Shown here: piece by piece, positions 53,142 through 60,779 of the stretch
How the letters are laid out: the number at the start of each line of letters is the position of its first letter
Numbering within the stretch: the stretch's first letter is position 1
Source: a virus
Reading direction: 5' to 3' (one strand)
IMG/VR virus record: IMGVR_UViG_3300037104_000592
Span: 18,377 to 82,376 of that record
DNA: 64,000 nucleotides
Program-made: the position numbers and the translations under genes
Notes under the pieces: model-generated
The model's input: only the letters and a program-made list of their open reading frames with translations
What the model was told of the DNA's origin: nothing
Database searches by the model: none

Positions 53142-53870
53142 ATGAATATAAACAAAAATTGTAAATTATTTTTACAAAATGTTTACTCATATGACATTTC
53201 AGCATGTCATTATAACATTCTGGAAAAACTTGGGGTAGATATTTCTCATTTAGATAAGAATGATAAAACACAAAGAAACATTCAAATTGGTTTAATGATG
53301 AGAAATAACCCTAAGTTAACTCCAGTATTGAGAGGAACTACTGAGTCTATAATATCTGAATATATTCTTAGAAATAATATATCAGAAGATGATATAGTAA
53401 TAAGACAATATGATGGTATCTTAACAACTAAAAAGTTAAAAGAAACAACTGATATGTATCTTCCGTTAGATCTAAGAAAAATATTTCAGGTATTTTTAAT
53501 TTCAATTGATAGAACCAAATATATTGGATTGGATGAAAAATTTTCTACAACTATAAAAGGAGTTCCTCATAGATACGAAAGAATAGAAAAAATATATGAA
53601 GAAATATTGAAAATAAACTTTATGAATAAAACATCCATCTTTAAAAAATTAGATGAAATAAAACATAGAGTTTTATTTGGAAAAAATCCTGAACTATATG
53701 GAATTCCATCATCCAATAATTTATTTAGTATATTCTTTAAACAATATGGTCAAATTGACATAACAGAGTCCATGCTTAGAATTATGGATACTGAAGATAT
53801 AGATAAAGAAAAATATTATGATTTATACATAAGGCCATTCTTTGAAAGTATAGTAGTAGAATTCGTTTAA
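53142..53870 (+). CDS. unknown protein, possible divergent polymerase-like palm
   Basis: 242 aa. YSYDISACHYNILEKLGVD near residues 14-32 resembles a polymerase motif A (hydrophobic-D-x2-S-x-x-Y), and IVIRQYDGILTTKKL near 85-99 resembles a motif C context with Y-D-G. Between them GLMMRNNPKLTPVLRG could be a motif B region. The C-terminal half is helical and unmatched. The likeness is from short motifs only, and the total length is too small for a full DNA polymerase. ATG 53142 follows TTAAGGATT. Confidence 0.45.
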   Translation: MNINKNCKLFLQNVYSYDISACHYNILEKLGVDISHLDKNDKTQRNIQIGLMMRNNPKLTPVLRGTTESIISEYILRNNISEDDIVIRQYDGILTTKKLKETTDMYLPLDLRKIFQVFLISIDRTKYIGLDEKFSTTIKGVPHRYERIEKIYEEILKINFMNKTSIFKKLDEIKHRVLFGKNPELYGIPSSNNLFSIFFKQYGQIDITESMLRIMDTEDIDKEKYYDLYIRPFFESIVVEFV

Positions 53871-53880
53871 GATTTTCTTT

Positions 53881-53960
53881 GCTTGATACATTTTACTTTT
53901 AAAATAAGACTCAAAAATTATAAATATTGTCATCTTCATTTTAGGGTAAAATGTATCAGC
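53881..53960 (+). ncRNA. long-stem structured RNA, 80 nt
   Basis: A 13-bp stem, TGATACATTTTAC at 53884-53896 with GTAAAATGTATCA at 53946-53958, extended by GC/GC at both ends with one bulged T. Inside, AAAATAAGAC and GTCATCTTCATTTT can pair next (53901-53910 with 53929-53942), leaving an AT-rich terminal loop. No T-run follows, so it is not a simple terminator. It fills the gap before the gene at 53985. Confidence 0.65.
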
Positions 53961-53984
53961 ATTAGAAAAATTAGGAGATAAGAT

Positions 53985-54290
53985 ATGAGTTTTACAGATG
54001 GAAAACCTTGGGTGGTTACAGAAAAAGACTGCAGGGTAAGTTGGGCTGGTGGGAAAAATGGAAAGTATTTCCTTTGTGGATTATGTGGTTATAAATTTAA
54101 ACCAGGAGACACAGTTCGGTGGCAGTATACTAATGATGTTCAAGGAGCTTCAGGAAATCCTCTTGTATGTGTTGAATGTGATGGAACAAAAGAAGAAATT
54201 GTTATTAAATATAAAAAACTCCATGAAGATTTTAATAAACTAAAAAAAATATTTCATCAAGATTGTGATGATTGTCAAGGATTTTTATGA
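53985..54290 (+). CDS. conserved phage zinc protein, 101 aa
   Basis: Two Cys pairs, FLCGLCGYKF and LVCVECDGTK, with MSFTDGKPWVVTEKDCRVSW before them: a widespread phage protein with an MSFTDGKPW start. Probably a zinc ribbon. ATG 53985 with AGGAGAT upstream. It overlaps the following DW-motif gene by four bases (ATGA). Function unknown. Confidence 0.75.
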   Translation: MSFTDGKPWVVTEKDCRVSWAGGKNGKYFLCGLCGYKFKPGDTVRWQYTNDVQGASGNPLVCVECDGTKEEIVIKYKKLHEDFNKLKKIFHQDCDDCQGFL

Positions 54291-54490
54291 AATGTGATAA
54301 ATGCGGTGGTGAAGGAACTATATATAAACATAATATATATATGAATAAACCATGTGATAAATGTTTTGGAAAAAAAGAATTGGATTGGGTTGAAAATATA
54401 GTAGGAGTTGACCTTCCAATGATAACAGCAGAACAAGTTAAAATATCATCATCTTATTTAAATGCATTGAGGAAAGCAAATGAAGTGTGA
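54287..54490 (+). CDS. small zinc-ribbon protein, DW-motif family, 67 aa
   Basis: MKCDKCGGEGTIYKHNIY then CDKCFGKKELDWVENIVG. Seventh member of the family seen also at 17833, 18163 and 43388-44266. The start ATG 54287 overlaps the upstream stop. The DWVENIVG ending is like that of small proteins found near structural genes in other phages. Confidence 0.72.
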   Translation: MKCDKCGGEGTIYKHNIYMNKPCDKCFGKKELDWVENIVGVDLPMITAEQVKISSSYLNALRKANEV

Positions 54491-54503
54491 AAGGAAAAAG
54501 TAA

Positions 54504-54833
54504 ATGATCAATATAGCAGAAGAAGTTGATAATGCAAGATATTCAGATATTTTAGAAGAAGTTGTAAATAATCTTAACCCTGTAGAATTATTAAGAAAAA
54601 ATTATGAAAGTGATTATCAAGGATTTGTAGATATAGATGTATTATTAGAAAATGGTAGAGTATTTTCTTATAACTATAGTTATGGATCATGTTCTGGTTG
54701 TGATGAATGGGAAGATAGAAGTTACTCAGATGCAGAAATTGCAGAAGAAATGCGAGAACATGCTGTACTTTTTGAAAATATAGATGAATATAATTTATGG
54801 AGAGAAAAAGTAATAGAAGAAAACATAAGATGA
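54504..54833 (+). CDS. conserved phage protein, 109 aa
   Basis: Acidic. GSCSGCDEWEDRSY in the middle and AEIAEEMREHAVLFENIDEY after it match a conserved phage hypothetical type. Cys pair possible for metal. Overlaps the next gene by four bases. Confidence 0.65.
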   Translation: MINIAEEVDNARYSDILEEVVNNLNPVELLRKNYESDYQGFVDIDVLLENGRVFSYNYSYGSCSGCDEWEDRSYSDAEIAEEMREHAVLFENIDEYNLWREKVIEENIR

Positions 54834-55018
54834 AAAATAAAAAAGAAAGAAAAAATTATAAAGATGATACATGGATAGTTGGTAAATATTTAATAGAAAA
54901 ACAAAGACAAGAATATCTTGTATTTAGATATGATGAGCTTTTAGCTACTAGACCAACTTTAGAATTGGCAAGAGAATTTATTAAAAGAGATAGGAAAACT
55001 ATACAATATGAAGAATAA
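54830..55018 (+). CDS. hypothetical basic protein, 62 aa
   Basis: ATG 54830 overlaps the previous stop (ATGA). Lys/Arg-rich, beginning MKNKKERKNYKDDTWIVGKY, with YLVFRYDELLATRPTLELAR in the middle. No family recognised. Confidence 0.6.
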   Translation: MKNKKERKNYKDDTWIVGKYLIEKQRQEYLVFRYDELLATRPTLELAREFIKRDRKTIQYEE

Positions 55019-55613
55019 AACAAAAGATAAAATGTCTATTTTAAATTTATGTGGTGGAAAAATAATTCCTGAAATTTCTAATGAACAGTTTCTTATAAAT
55101 TTAGATCAAATATACTTTGAACCTGATTCTATTCCATTTGCTAGAGGTCAACATATGGTATATTTGCAAAATTATAATTTTATTAAAAATAGATTATACA
55201 TAAATCATGATGTTTATGACTTTCTTGAAAGATATGATATTCCATTCGATAAAATAATCATTTATAGATTTTTAGAACATGTTCCTAAATCTAATGTTTT
55301 ATATTTTATTTATTTATTGTCAACTATAACAAAACCTGGTGCAATATTAGATGTTATAGTTCCTGATTATACATTACTAGCTCAAAGAATTTTAGACGAA
55401 GATCCTTTTAGAACTGGTTTTGAAGGCGAAGATATAATAACAACTTATGAATTATTAAACGACCTTCCAAGTCCACATTTAAGTGTGTGGACTAATGCTA
55501 GATTAGTTTATTTCTTTAATTTAGAGAAAAGATTTTGTGTGAAATCAATTGAAAATAAATATGAATTTGATGGTAGAAACATATATATAAGAGCATTGAT
55601 TGAAAGGGTATAA
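55008..55613 (+). CDS. SAM-methyltransferase-like protein, 201 aa
   Basis: The N-terminal LNLCGGKIIP, then IYRFLEHVPKSNVLYFIYLL and GAILDVIVPDYTLLAQR, fit a class I methyltransferase that lacks a perfect G-x-G-x-G. The order glycine loop, HVP helix and PDY loop is as in methyltransferases that act in cell-surface or sugar pathways. The missing residues in the glycine loop mean it may be inactive or a relative. Overlaps the previous gene by 11 bases. Confidence 0.5.
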   Translation: MKNKTKDKMSILNLCGGKIIPEISNEQFLINLDQIYFEPDSIPFARGQHMVYLQNYNFIKNRLYINHDVYDFLERYDIPFDKIIIYRFLEHVPKSNVLYFIYLLSTITKPGAILDVIVPDYTLLAQRILDEDPFRTGFEGEDIITTYELLNDLPSPHLSVWTNARLVYFFNLEKRFCVKSIENKYEFDGRNIYIRALIERV

Positions 55614-55865
55614 ATGTTAAAACAATATTTATCAAATTTAGTTTCAGGATCAAATATTATTGAAAAGGTTGCCATTCGTGAAACAGTTACAATTTTATGG
55701 TATCTTAAAAAAGGAATAAATAAAGAAGAATCTGAAAACTATTTAAATGAAGTTAAAAAATCAATCAAAAATAATTTTGTAGGAAATGTAGAGTTTAAGG
55801 TGGTAGAAGATATAGAATCAATTAAAGAGGAGATTTGTTATGAAAGAGAATGCTCAAAAGAATGA
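55614..55865 (+). CDS. hypothetical protein, 83 aa
   Basis: Follows the methyltransferase-like gene directly. Helical, with a C-terminal acidic stretch (VVEDIESIKEEICYERE). Overlaps the following gene by 26 bases. No family recognised. Confidence 0.58.
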   Translation: MLKQYLSNLVSGSNIIEKVAIRETVTILWYLKKGINKEESENYLNEVKKSIKNNFVGNVEFKVVEDIESIKEEICYERECSKE

Positions 55866-56193
55866 AGGATTTTCACAGGTTTGTGTTTGGCCTGCAACGC
55901 TGGTTGGAGAAGAAAGAGCTGAAGAATTTGAAAAATATATGATGAATAAATTTGAAACAAGAATTCAATATTTAGAAGAAATTGAAACATTTCCTGATAC
56001 AAACCTAGGAGAAAATATAGAAGGAACTGGAGGAAGAAATGATGTATTCTTTGCAGTTCATAATGATGATATTGGAAAATTTGCTGTTCCTAGATTAGAA
56101 TATGGTATTAGATGGATTGAAGATGTTTTAAGTAAAGATAATTATAAAGATAAAATATATCCTACTAGAGTTTTTGAATATAAAACATGGTGA
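55840..56193 (+). CDS. conserved phage protein, 117 aa
   Basis: VCVWPATLVGEERAEEFEKY, then DTNLGENIEGTGGRNDVFFA and VPRLEYGIRWIEDVL: a pattern I recognise from a conserved phage hypothetical family. Mixed alpha/beta. Start ATG 55840 with AGGAGAT 12 bases upstream. Confidence 0.7.
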   Translation: MKENAQKNEGFSQVCVWPATLVGEERAEEFEKYMMNKFETRIQYLEEIETFPDTNLGENIEGTGGRNDVFFAVHNDDIGKFAVPRLEYGIRWIEDVLSKDNYKDKIYPTRVFEYKTW

Positions 56194-56201
56194 GGTAAGA
56201 A

Positions 56202-56348
56202 ATGTGGAATTTATTTAAATGGATGAAATCAAATAAAGAAGATGAAGAAAGAATTATGAGAACCTGTCCGACTTGTTTTCGGTGCTTCTATGGAGAAGAT
56301 GTTCCATACCCAATCAAATGTTTAAGATGTTTAAGAAAGGAGATTTAA
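56202..56348 (+). CDS. small zinc protein, 48 aa
   Basis: ATG 56202, GAGGTAAG upstream. MWNLFKWMKSNKEDEER then CPTCFRCFYGEDVPYPIKCL, then RCLRKEI: four or five cysteines that could form one zinc site. The stop is three bases before the next gene. Unknown function. Confidence 0.58.
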   Translation: MWNLFKWMKSNKEDEERIMRTCPTCFRCFYGEDVPYPIKCLRCLRKEI

Positions 56349-56351
56349 AAA

Positions 56352-57221
56352 ATGAATTTTTTAGAAAAGTTTGCAGCTATGGGTCTTGTACAAATCAGTC
56401 AAAATGCGTTTAGGTATAGTGATCAATATAGTAGTGTAATCTATGAGAAAATAAAAACATGTGATACAAATGAAAACATTCCACTTTTATCTGTTTGGAC
56501 TAAATCTCCAGCTGCAGAAAAATATACATTTCAAGGAATAGTTTCATTAGTTTATAATTTTATTGGAAATAATATTGCAAATGCTAGAGTTAGAGAATCA
56601 ATAGCAGAAATTAAAACTCCTGTATTTAGAGAATATACAAATTTAAATTCAAGATATACTTTCATGCATTCAGATCTTCTAATTCAAAATGCAAGCAATA
56701 TTCCTGAAGTGGGTGATGTTTATCCTCATGTAACAGTTAGAAATTCATATGATGGAAGATCAGGAATTTTAATTTCTTTTGGTATAAGTTTACTTCGTGA
56801 TAATCTTAGAAATTCTTTATCTTTTAGAAAAGTTTTAACATCCTTTAGACAAATTCATTCTCAGCATTCTAAAACTAGCTTCACAACTGCAGTTGGAGGA
56901 TACGTTGATACCATTTCTTCTAATATTTTAGATTTTGTAAAAATAAATTTTGAAACTCCAGTTGCAGAAGATGCTTTACTTGCTACATTAGATTTGGTTG
57001 AATCTTTAGGTCAAAGAAGAAGAACTGCAGTTTCAGATACAATTCAAAAAATAACAGAAGGAAAATCATTTGTTAGTTGCTGGGATTTGTTTTTAGCTAT
57101 TACAAGATTTTCTACTGTTGAAAAGAATTTAAATGCTAAAGTTCTTCTTGAAGATATTGTAGAAAGAACTTTGGTTATTCCAGTTAAAATGATGGAAATG
57201 ATGAAAGAGATAAATAAATAA
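56352..57221 (+). CDS. DUF932-like phage protein, 289 aa
   Basis: VRNSYDGRSGILISFGISLL near residues 135-154 resembles the DUF932 phage/plasmid family core (NSHDGS...R..C.N). The N-terminal half has KSPAAEKYTFQGIVSLVYNF, the C-terminal half is helical. The match rests on one motif. AAGGAGATT precedes ATG 56352. Function of the family unknown; often near ssDNA-related genes. Confidence 0.45.
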   Translation: MNFLEKFAAMGLVQISQNAFRYSDQYSSVIYEKIKTCDTNENIPLLSVWTKSPAAEKYTFQGIVSLVYNFIGNNIANARVRESIAEIKTPVFREYTNLNSRYTFMHSDLLIQNASNIPEVGDVYPHVTVRNSYDGRSGILISFGISLLRDNLRNSLSFRKVLTSFRQIHSQHSKTSFTTAVGGYVDTISSNILDFVKINFETPVAEDALLATLDLVESLGQRRRTAVSDTIQKITEGKSFVSCWDLFLAITRFSTVEKNLNAKVLLEDIVERTLVIPVKMMEMMKEINK

Positions 57222-57223
57222 AT

Positions 57224-57460
57224 ATGAGTTGGGATTATGAACATATAAGAAGATTTTCTGGAACTAAAAAAATAACTATAAATATATTTGAGGGAAATAT
57301 TGAGGGGTTACATTCTTTAATTAATTGGTTAGAGGGATTTGAATCTTCTGGAAAAACAAGAGTTCCTGGTCATCTATCTCTTGTTATGCACTTCAGAGAA
57401 ATAATGAGTCAATTATATGAAGAAGAACAACTATCACATAAACCTAAAGCTGATCCATGA
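57224..57460 (+). CDS. hypothetical protein, 78 aa
   Basis: MSWDYEHIRRFSGTKKITIN, then helix LHSLINWLEGFESS and SLVMHFREIMSQLYEEE. Overlaps the peptidase start by four bases. Helical, no family recognised. Confidence 0.6.
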   Translation: MSWDYEHIRRFSGTKKITINIFEGNIEGLHSLINWLEGFESSGKTRVPGHLSLVMHFREIMSQLYEEEQLSHKPKADP

Positions 57461-58209
57461 ATAATATAAATAATTTTATAAAGAAAATATTAAAAGTATC
57501 TATTGAAAAGGAGTTTTCATTTCATCATCTTGGTATTGTTGGTTCTGACACTATTCACTTTATTAAAAGCAATGGTAAAGTTGATTACCCAAATATTTTA
57601 ATAGCAGCTGGTTTTCATGGTGATGAACCAGCAGGACCGTTGAGTATTTTAGCTTTTCTTGAACAGTTAGATATAAAAGATATTTCTAATATTAATCTAT
57701 CTTTTTTACCATTAGTTAATCCTTCTGGTTTTCGAAATATTACACATTGTAATGATTGGGGGGAAAATCCAAATAGAGGATTTTGTAACCTAAAAGTGAA
57801 TGAAAAATTATCACTTGAAGGAAAAGTTTTGATGGAAAATTTAGAAATATTAAAAGAAAGTTCCAAAGATGGTTTTATATCTTTACATGAGGATGCTGAC
57901 GAGAAACATTCTTATTTATATACATATGAGAAAAGTGATAAAATAGGACCTTTTTCATTAATGCTTAGAAATATAATTTTAAAACATTTTACTATGTTAC
58001 CAGATGGAAACAATCCAATCGTTGGTAACATAGTAAATAATATTATTTTTAATGATTGTGATGGTTCTCTTGAGGATAGATTATTTCATGAAGGTTCTTC
58101 TTTTGCAGCATGCACAGAAACACCTGGAAAACATGGTTTATCTAAAAGAATTACAGCAGACGTTGAAATTATAAAAGCTTTTATTAATTTTTCAATAGGG
58201 GGAAATTAA
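57457..58209 (+). CDS. M14-type zinc carboxypeptidase / deacylase
   Basis: 250 aa. AAGFHGDEPAG gives H54-x2-E57 zinc ligands; PLVNPSGFR and DWGENPNRGF the substrate pocket; SLHEDADEK the third ligand His; CTETPGKH near the end carries the catalytic Glu. The pattern is that of the M14/succinylglutamate desuccinylase (AstE/ASPA) group. Substrate may be a peptide, an acylated amino acid or peptidoglycan-derived, so a lysis or modification role is possible. Confidence 0.75.
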   Translation: MNNINNFIKKILKVSIEKEFSFHHLGIVGSDTIHFIKSNGKVDYPNILIAAGFHGDEPAGPLSILAFLEQLDIKDISNINLSFLPLVNPSGFRNITHCNDWGENPNRGFCNLKVNEKLSLEGKVLMENLEILKESSKDGFISLHEDADEKHSYLYTYEKSDKIGPFSLMLRNIILKHFTMLPDGNNPIVGNIVNNIIFNDCDGSLEDRLFHEGSSFAACTETPGKHGLSKRITADVEIIKAFINFSIGGN

Positions 58210-58644
58210 ATGGTGATATGTATAGATTTCGATGGGACGTGTGTAGATCATAGATATCCTGATATAGGTCCAGATGCTCCTTTCGCTGTAGAAACTTTAA
58301 AAGAGCTAGCTAATTTTGGACATAAACTTATTTTATTTACAATGAGAAGTAACATAGGTCTTGTTGATGCTATAGGATGGTTTAAAGAAAGAAATATTCC
58401 ATTATATGCAATACAATTTAATCCTGAACAAAACAGTTGGTCAACAAGTAATAAATGTTATGCAGAGTTGTATATTGATGATGCAGCATTTGGATGTCCT
58501 TTGATTCACCCAGAAGGTTTTAATAGACCATGTGTAGATTGGACTAAAGTTATTATTAAATTTACAGAGGAGAAACAACTATGTGGGAATTTAATCCAGG
58601 TAGTGATGAAGCAATTAAAAGAGGATGTGTTTGCCCAATCTTAG
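58210..58644 (+). CDS. HAD-family hydrolase
   Basis: 144 aa. Motif I DFDGTCVDH (residues 6-14), motif II ILFTMRSN, and YIDDAAFGCPL near the C-terminal part as motif IV. A small HAD phosphatase of the kind often carried by large phages, with a likely nucleotide or sugar-phosphate substrate. Starts one base after the peptidase stop. The end overlaps the next gene by 64 bases in another frame. Confidence 0.82.
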   Translation: MVICIDFDGTCVDHRYPDIGPDAPFAVETLKELANFGHKLILFTMRSNIGLVDAIGWFKERNIPLYAIQFNPEQNSWSTSNKCYAELYIDDAAFGCPLIHPEGFNRPCVDWTKVIIKFTEEKQLCGNLIQVVMKQLKEDVFAQS

Positions 58645-58769
58645 ATAATGAACATGGACGAGGATGTGGTTGGGTAAATGCAGATGGAACTCAAGCATTT
58701 TGGATAACACAAGGATGTCCATTACATTCATTAACGGAGATAAAAGATGAACAAAACAGAAGAAATTAA
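58581..58769 (+). CDS. small conserved phage protein, 62 aa
   Basis: MWEFNPGSDEAIKRGCVCPI then EHGRGCGWVNADGTQAFWIT: a small phage protein with paired Cys that recurs in many phages. AGGAGAAAC precedes ATG 58581. Overlaps both neighbours by about 23-64 bases. Function unknown. Confidence 0.68.
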   Translation: MWEFNPGSDEAIKRGCVCPILDNEHGRGCGWVNADGTQAFWITQGCPLHSLTEIKDEQNRRN

Positions 58770-59232
58770 AAACCTCAAACAAAAAATTGAAGAGATGACT
58801 GAAACATTGGATTGTGCAACAAATAATCAATGGTCACAATGGGAACTTGATAAAAGTAGAATTATAGCTGAAAATATGGCTAACGGGTTTCGAATTATAG
58901 AGTTGGAAGAACGAATTAAAGAACTAGAGAAACTTGAAAATGCATTGAGAGGTAAGGTTCATAAATATCAACTTCTAATAGGACCTACTGAACGACAAAA
59001 TGAAAAGTTAATAGAAATATTGAAAAATTTTGAATCTAAAATTTTTAAAATGTTCAATGATACTCAGGATTTGCTTGATGATGTTATGAGTATAAATCAG
59101 GAGATTGCAGAAGAAAAAAATATTAGTTCAGAGTATGTTATTCCAGAAGGAGCAGGAGCTTTTCTAGATAGAAATAAAGATGAAATTAAAGCTGCATTAT
59201 TAATTTTACAAGGAGATGATAAAAGTAAATGA
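58747..59232 (+). CDS. coiled-coil protein, 161 aa
   Basis: Heptad-rich sequences KNLKQKIEEMTETLD and RIIELEERIKELEKLENALR, then KFNESKIFKMF-like helix (EILKNFESKIFKMF) and an acidic C-terminus. A dimeric or trimeric structural or scaffold protein is possible. No family recognised. Confidence 0.65.
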   Translation: MNKTEEIKNLKQKIEEMTETLDCATNNQWSQWELDKSRIIAENMANGFRIIELEERIKELEKLENALRGKVHKYQLLIGPTERQNEKLIEILKNFESKIFKMFNDTQDLLDDVMSINQEIAEEKNISSEYVIPEGAGAFLDRNKDEIKAALLILQGDDKSK

Positions 59233-59504
59233 AATGGCATGGTGGAGAAACTAAAAAAGCAAAAAGAAATAGATTATCAGAATGGCATAAATATTTTGCT
59301 TGGCATCCTGTAGTAGTTGGATATTCTTATAATGGAAGAAAAATAAAATGTTGGATGTGTTATGTTGAACGACAAGGAAAACATGATTCCTACTTCAGTG
59401 ATTTTAGAAATTGGAGATGGGAGTATAGAGAACTAGAAAGGACACAAGAAACACAAGAAATAAAAGGTTTTTTAAAAATATGGGCAAGAAAGAAAAAAGA
59501 ATGA
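59229..59504 (+). CDS. conserved phage protein, 91 aa
   Basis: Rich in Trp and basic residues (RLSEWHKYFAWHPVVVGYSY; CWMCYVERQGKHDSY). A small basic family recurrent in phages. Overlaps both neighbours by four bases. Function unknown. Confidence 0.66.
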   Translation: MKWHGGETKKAKRNRLSEWHKYFAWHPVVVGYSYNGRKIKCWMCYVERQGKHDSYFSDFRNWRWEYRELERTQETQEIKGFLKIWARKKKE

Positions 59505-59668
59505 AAGATACTGCACCAATGAATAAAACAAGATGGAAAATAATTATGACCCCAATTGATAAAATAACTAAAGGATTAAAGTCAGAAGAATATTATAAAA
59601 GACAGGTTACGATGATACAAGAAATGGCTAATTGGTTTAAAAAGTGGAGAAAAGAAAAAAATGAGTGA
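59501..59668 (+). CDS. hypothetical basic protein, 55 aa
   Basis: ATG 59501 chosen because it overlaps the previous stop (ATGA); an in-frame ATG at 59480 is less tightly coupled. Lys-rich, with MTPIDKITKGLKSEEYYKRQ and KKWRKEKNE at the end. No family recognised. Confidence 0.55.
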   Translation: MKDTAPMNKTRWKIIMTPIDKITKGLKSEEYYKRQVTMIQEMANWFKKWRKEKNE

Positions 59669-59930
59669 TGAAAAATATAAGCAAATGCTAGATCGTCACA
59701 AACAAGAAATAGAAGATTTTCGAAATAATTGTCCTCATTCTGTTATATCAGATTGGATTCCTTTTATGTGGGCACCTGGACATTTTTCACATCATGTTAA
59801 AGTATGTGAAAGATGTTATAAAACAATAGAGGAATCTATGCCACAACCAGTTATTAAAGCAGAGGTTACTTCTAGTTATCAAACTGAACATAAATGGAAA
59901 GAAAATGATAAAAAAGAAAAGGACTTATGA
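59661..59930 (+). CDS. small Cys/His protein, 89 aa
   Basis: CPHSVISDWIPFMWAPGHFS then HHVKVCERCYKTIEE: Cys and His residues that could hold one zinc, in a type of small protein seen in other phages. Overlaps the previous gene by eight bases and a membrane-protein ORF by 26. Function unknown. Confidence 0.66.
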   Translation: MSDEKYKQMLDRHKQEIEDFRNNCPHSVISDWIPFMWAPGHFSHHVKVCERCYKTIEESMPQPVIKAEVTSSYQTEHKWKENDKKEKDL

Positions 59931-60045
59931 TCCATATGATCATTTTGTGATATTATTAATTGGATTAAATATTTGGATGTTTACTAATTGGAAATGGGGA
60001 GTTGGTTCTATATTAATTATGTTTATTCTTGAAAGATATACTTAA
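59905..60045 (+). CDS. small membrane protein candidate, 46 aa
   Basis: ATG 59905 inside the end of the previous gene, 46 residues ending TAA at 60043-60045. A basic N-terminus (MIKKKRTYDPYD) then HFVILLIGLNIWMFTNWKWG and VGSILIMFILERYT: one long or two short membrane segments. It could be a holin-like or other small inner-membrane protein; no signature confirms this. Confidence 0.58.
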   Translation: MIKKKRTYDPYDHFVILLIGLNIWMFTNWKWGVGSILIMFILERYT

Positions 60046-60060
60046 AAATAGAGGGAAGAA

Positions 60061-60285
60061 ATGAAAGTTTATATTTTTGAAATTGGTTCTTATTGGGATA
60101 CTCCTGATGTAACAAAAGTATTTGGTAGTTTAGAATATGCTATGAGTCATATTCCAAAAGGATTTAAAGAACTAAAACAATGGGGTTGTGAAACAAGTAA
60201 AGAATATTACGCACAAAATGAAAAAAGTAGAAGATGGTTAAAAATAACTCCTCATGAAGTGGAAAGAGAGAATAGAAAAAGTTGA
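60061..60285 (+). CDS. hypothetical protein, 74 aa
   Basis: ATG 60061 after GAGGGAAGA. MKVYIFEIGSYWDTPDVTKV, then charged helical sequence. Its C-terminal KITPHEVERENRKS is followed by an overlapping TTG-start gene. No family recognised. Confidence 0.6.
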   Translation: MKVYIFEIGSYWDTPDVTKVFGSLEYAMSHIPKGFKELKQWGCETSKEYYAQNEKSRRWLKITPHEVERENRKS

Positions 60286-60551
60286 GTAATAATACTTGGA
60301 AATCATTTAGAGAATATATAAATAAAAAAGAAGTAGGAACTTCGATAAGTAGAAAAGAAATAAAAATGAATATAAAACATTATGGTTACTTTACTTTGGA
60401 TACATATAAACGTATTCTTGAAGCTGTTGGGTGCTTAGAAACAGAAAAAAGAGGTCAATATAAAATCATAATGAAAGTTCCTGATTTACCATATAATATC
60501 ATGAGAGATCTTGCTTATATAACTTTAGGTGGAAATAAAATTGGTAGGTGA
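60282..60551 (+). CDS. winged-helix-like protein, 89 aa, TTG start
   Basis: TTG 60282 overlaps the previous stop (TTGAG). WKSFREYINKKEVGTSISRK, then YGYFTLDTYKRILEAVGCLE and TEKRGQYKIIMKVP have the helix-turn-helix plus beta-wing layout of a small phage winged-helix family. It may bind DNA. The family role is unknown. Confidence 0.6.
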   Translation: MSNNTWKSFREYINKKEVGTSISRKEIKMNIKHYGYFTLDTYKRILEAVGCLETEKRGQYKIIMKVPDLPYNIMRDLAYITLGGNKIGR

Positions 60552-60554
60552 AAG

Positions 60555-60779
60555 ATGAGACTATTAATATTTAAAGGGTGTTTCGATCCAATTCAATGTC
60601 CATATATTTATACTAGCTCTAACTACCCATATGTTCTACACTCATGTAGACACCCAAAAATAAAAAAAGAATGTATGAACATGCAAATTCCATCTTTTGG
60701 TTTTCCATATTTTTGTGAATTATGTAAAATTATTGAAGAAAATAATGAGGATAAAAATGTCAAAAAAAAGAACGAGTGA
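60555..60779 (+). CDS. hypothetical Cys-rich protein, 74 aa
   Basis: Has FKGCFDPIQCPYIYTSSNYP and CRHPKIKKECMNMQIP, then CELCK, with several Cys that could form a zinc site. The C-terminus is Lys-rich and overlaps the start of the next gene. No family recognised. Confidence 0.55.
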   Translation: MRLLIFKGCFDPIQCPYIYTSSNYPYVLHSCRHPKIKKECMNMQIPSFGFPYFCELCKIIEENNEDKNVKKKNE

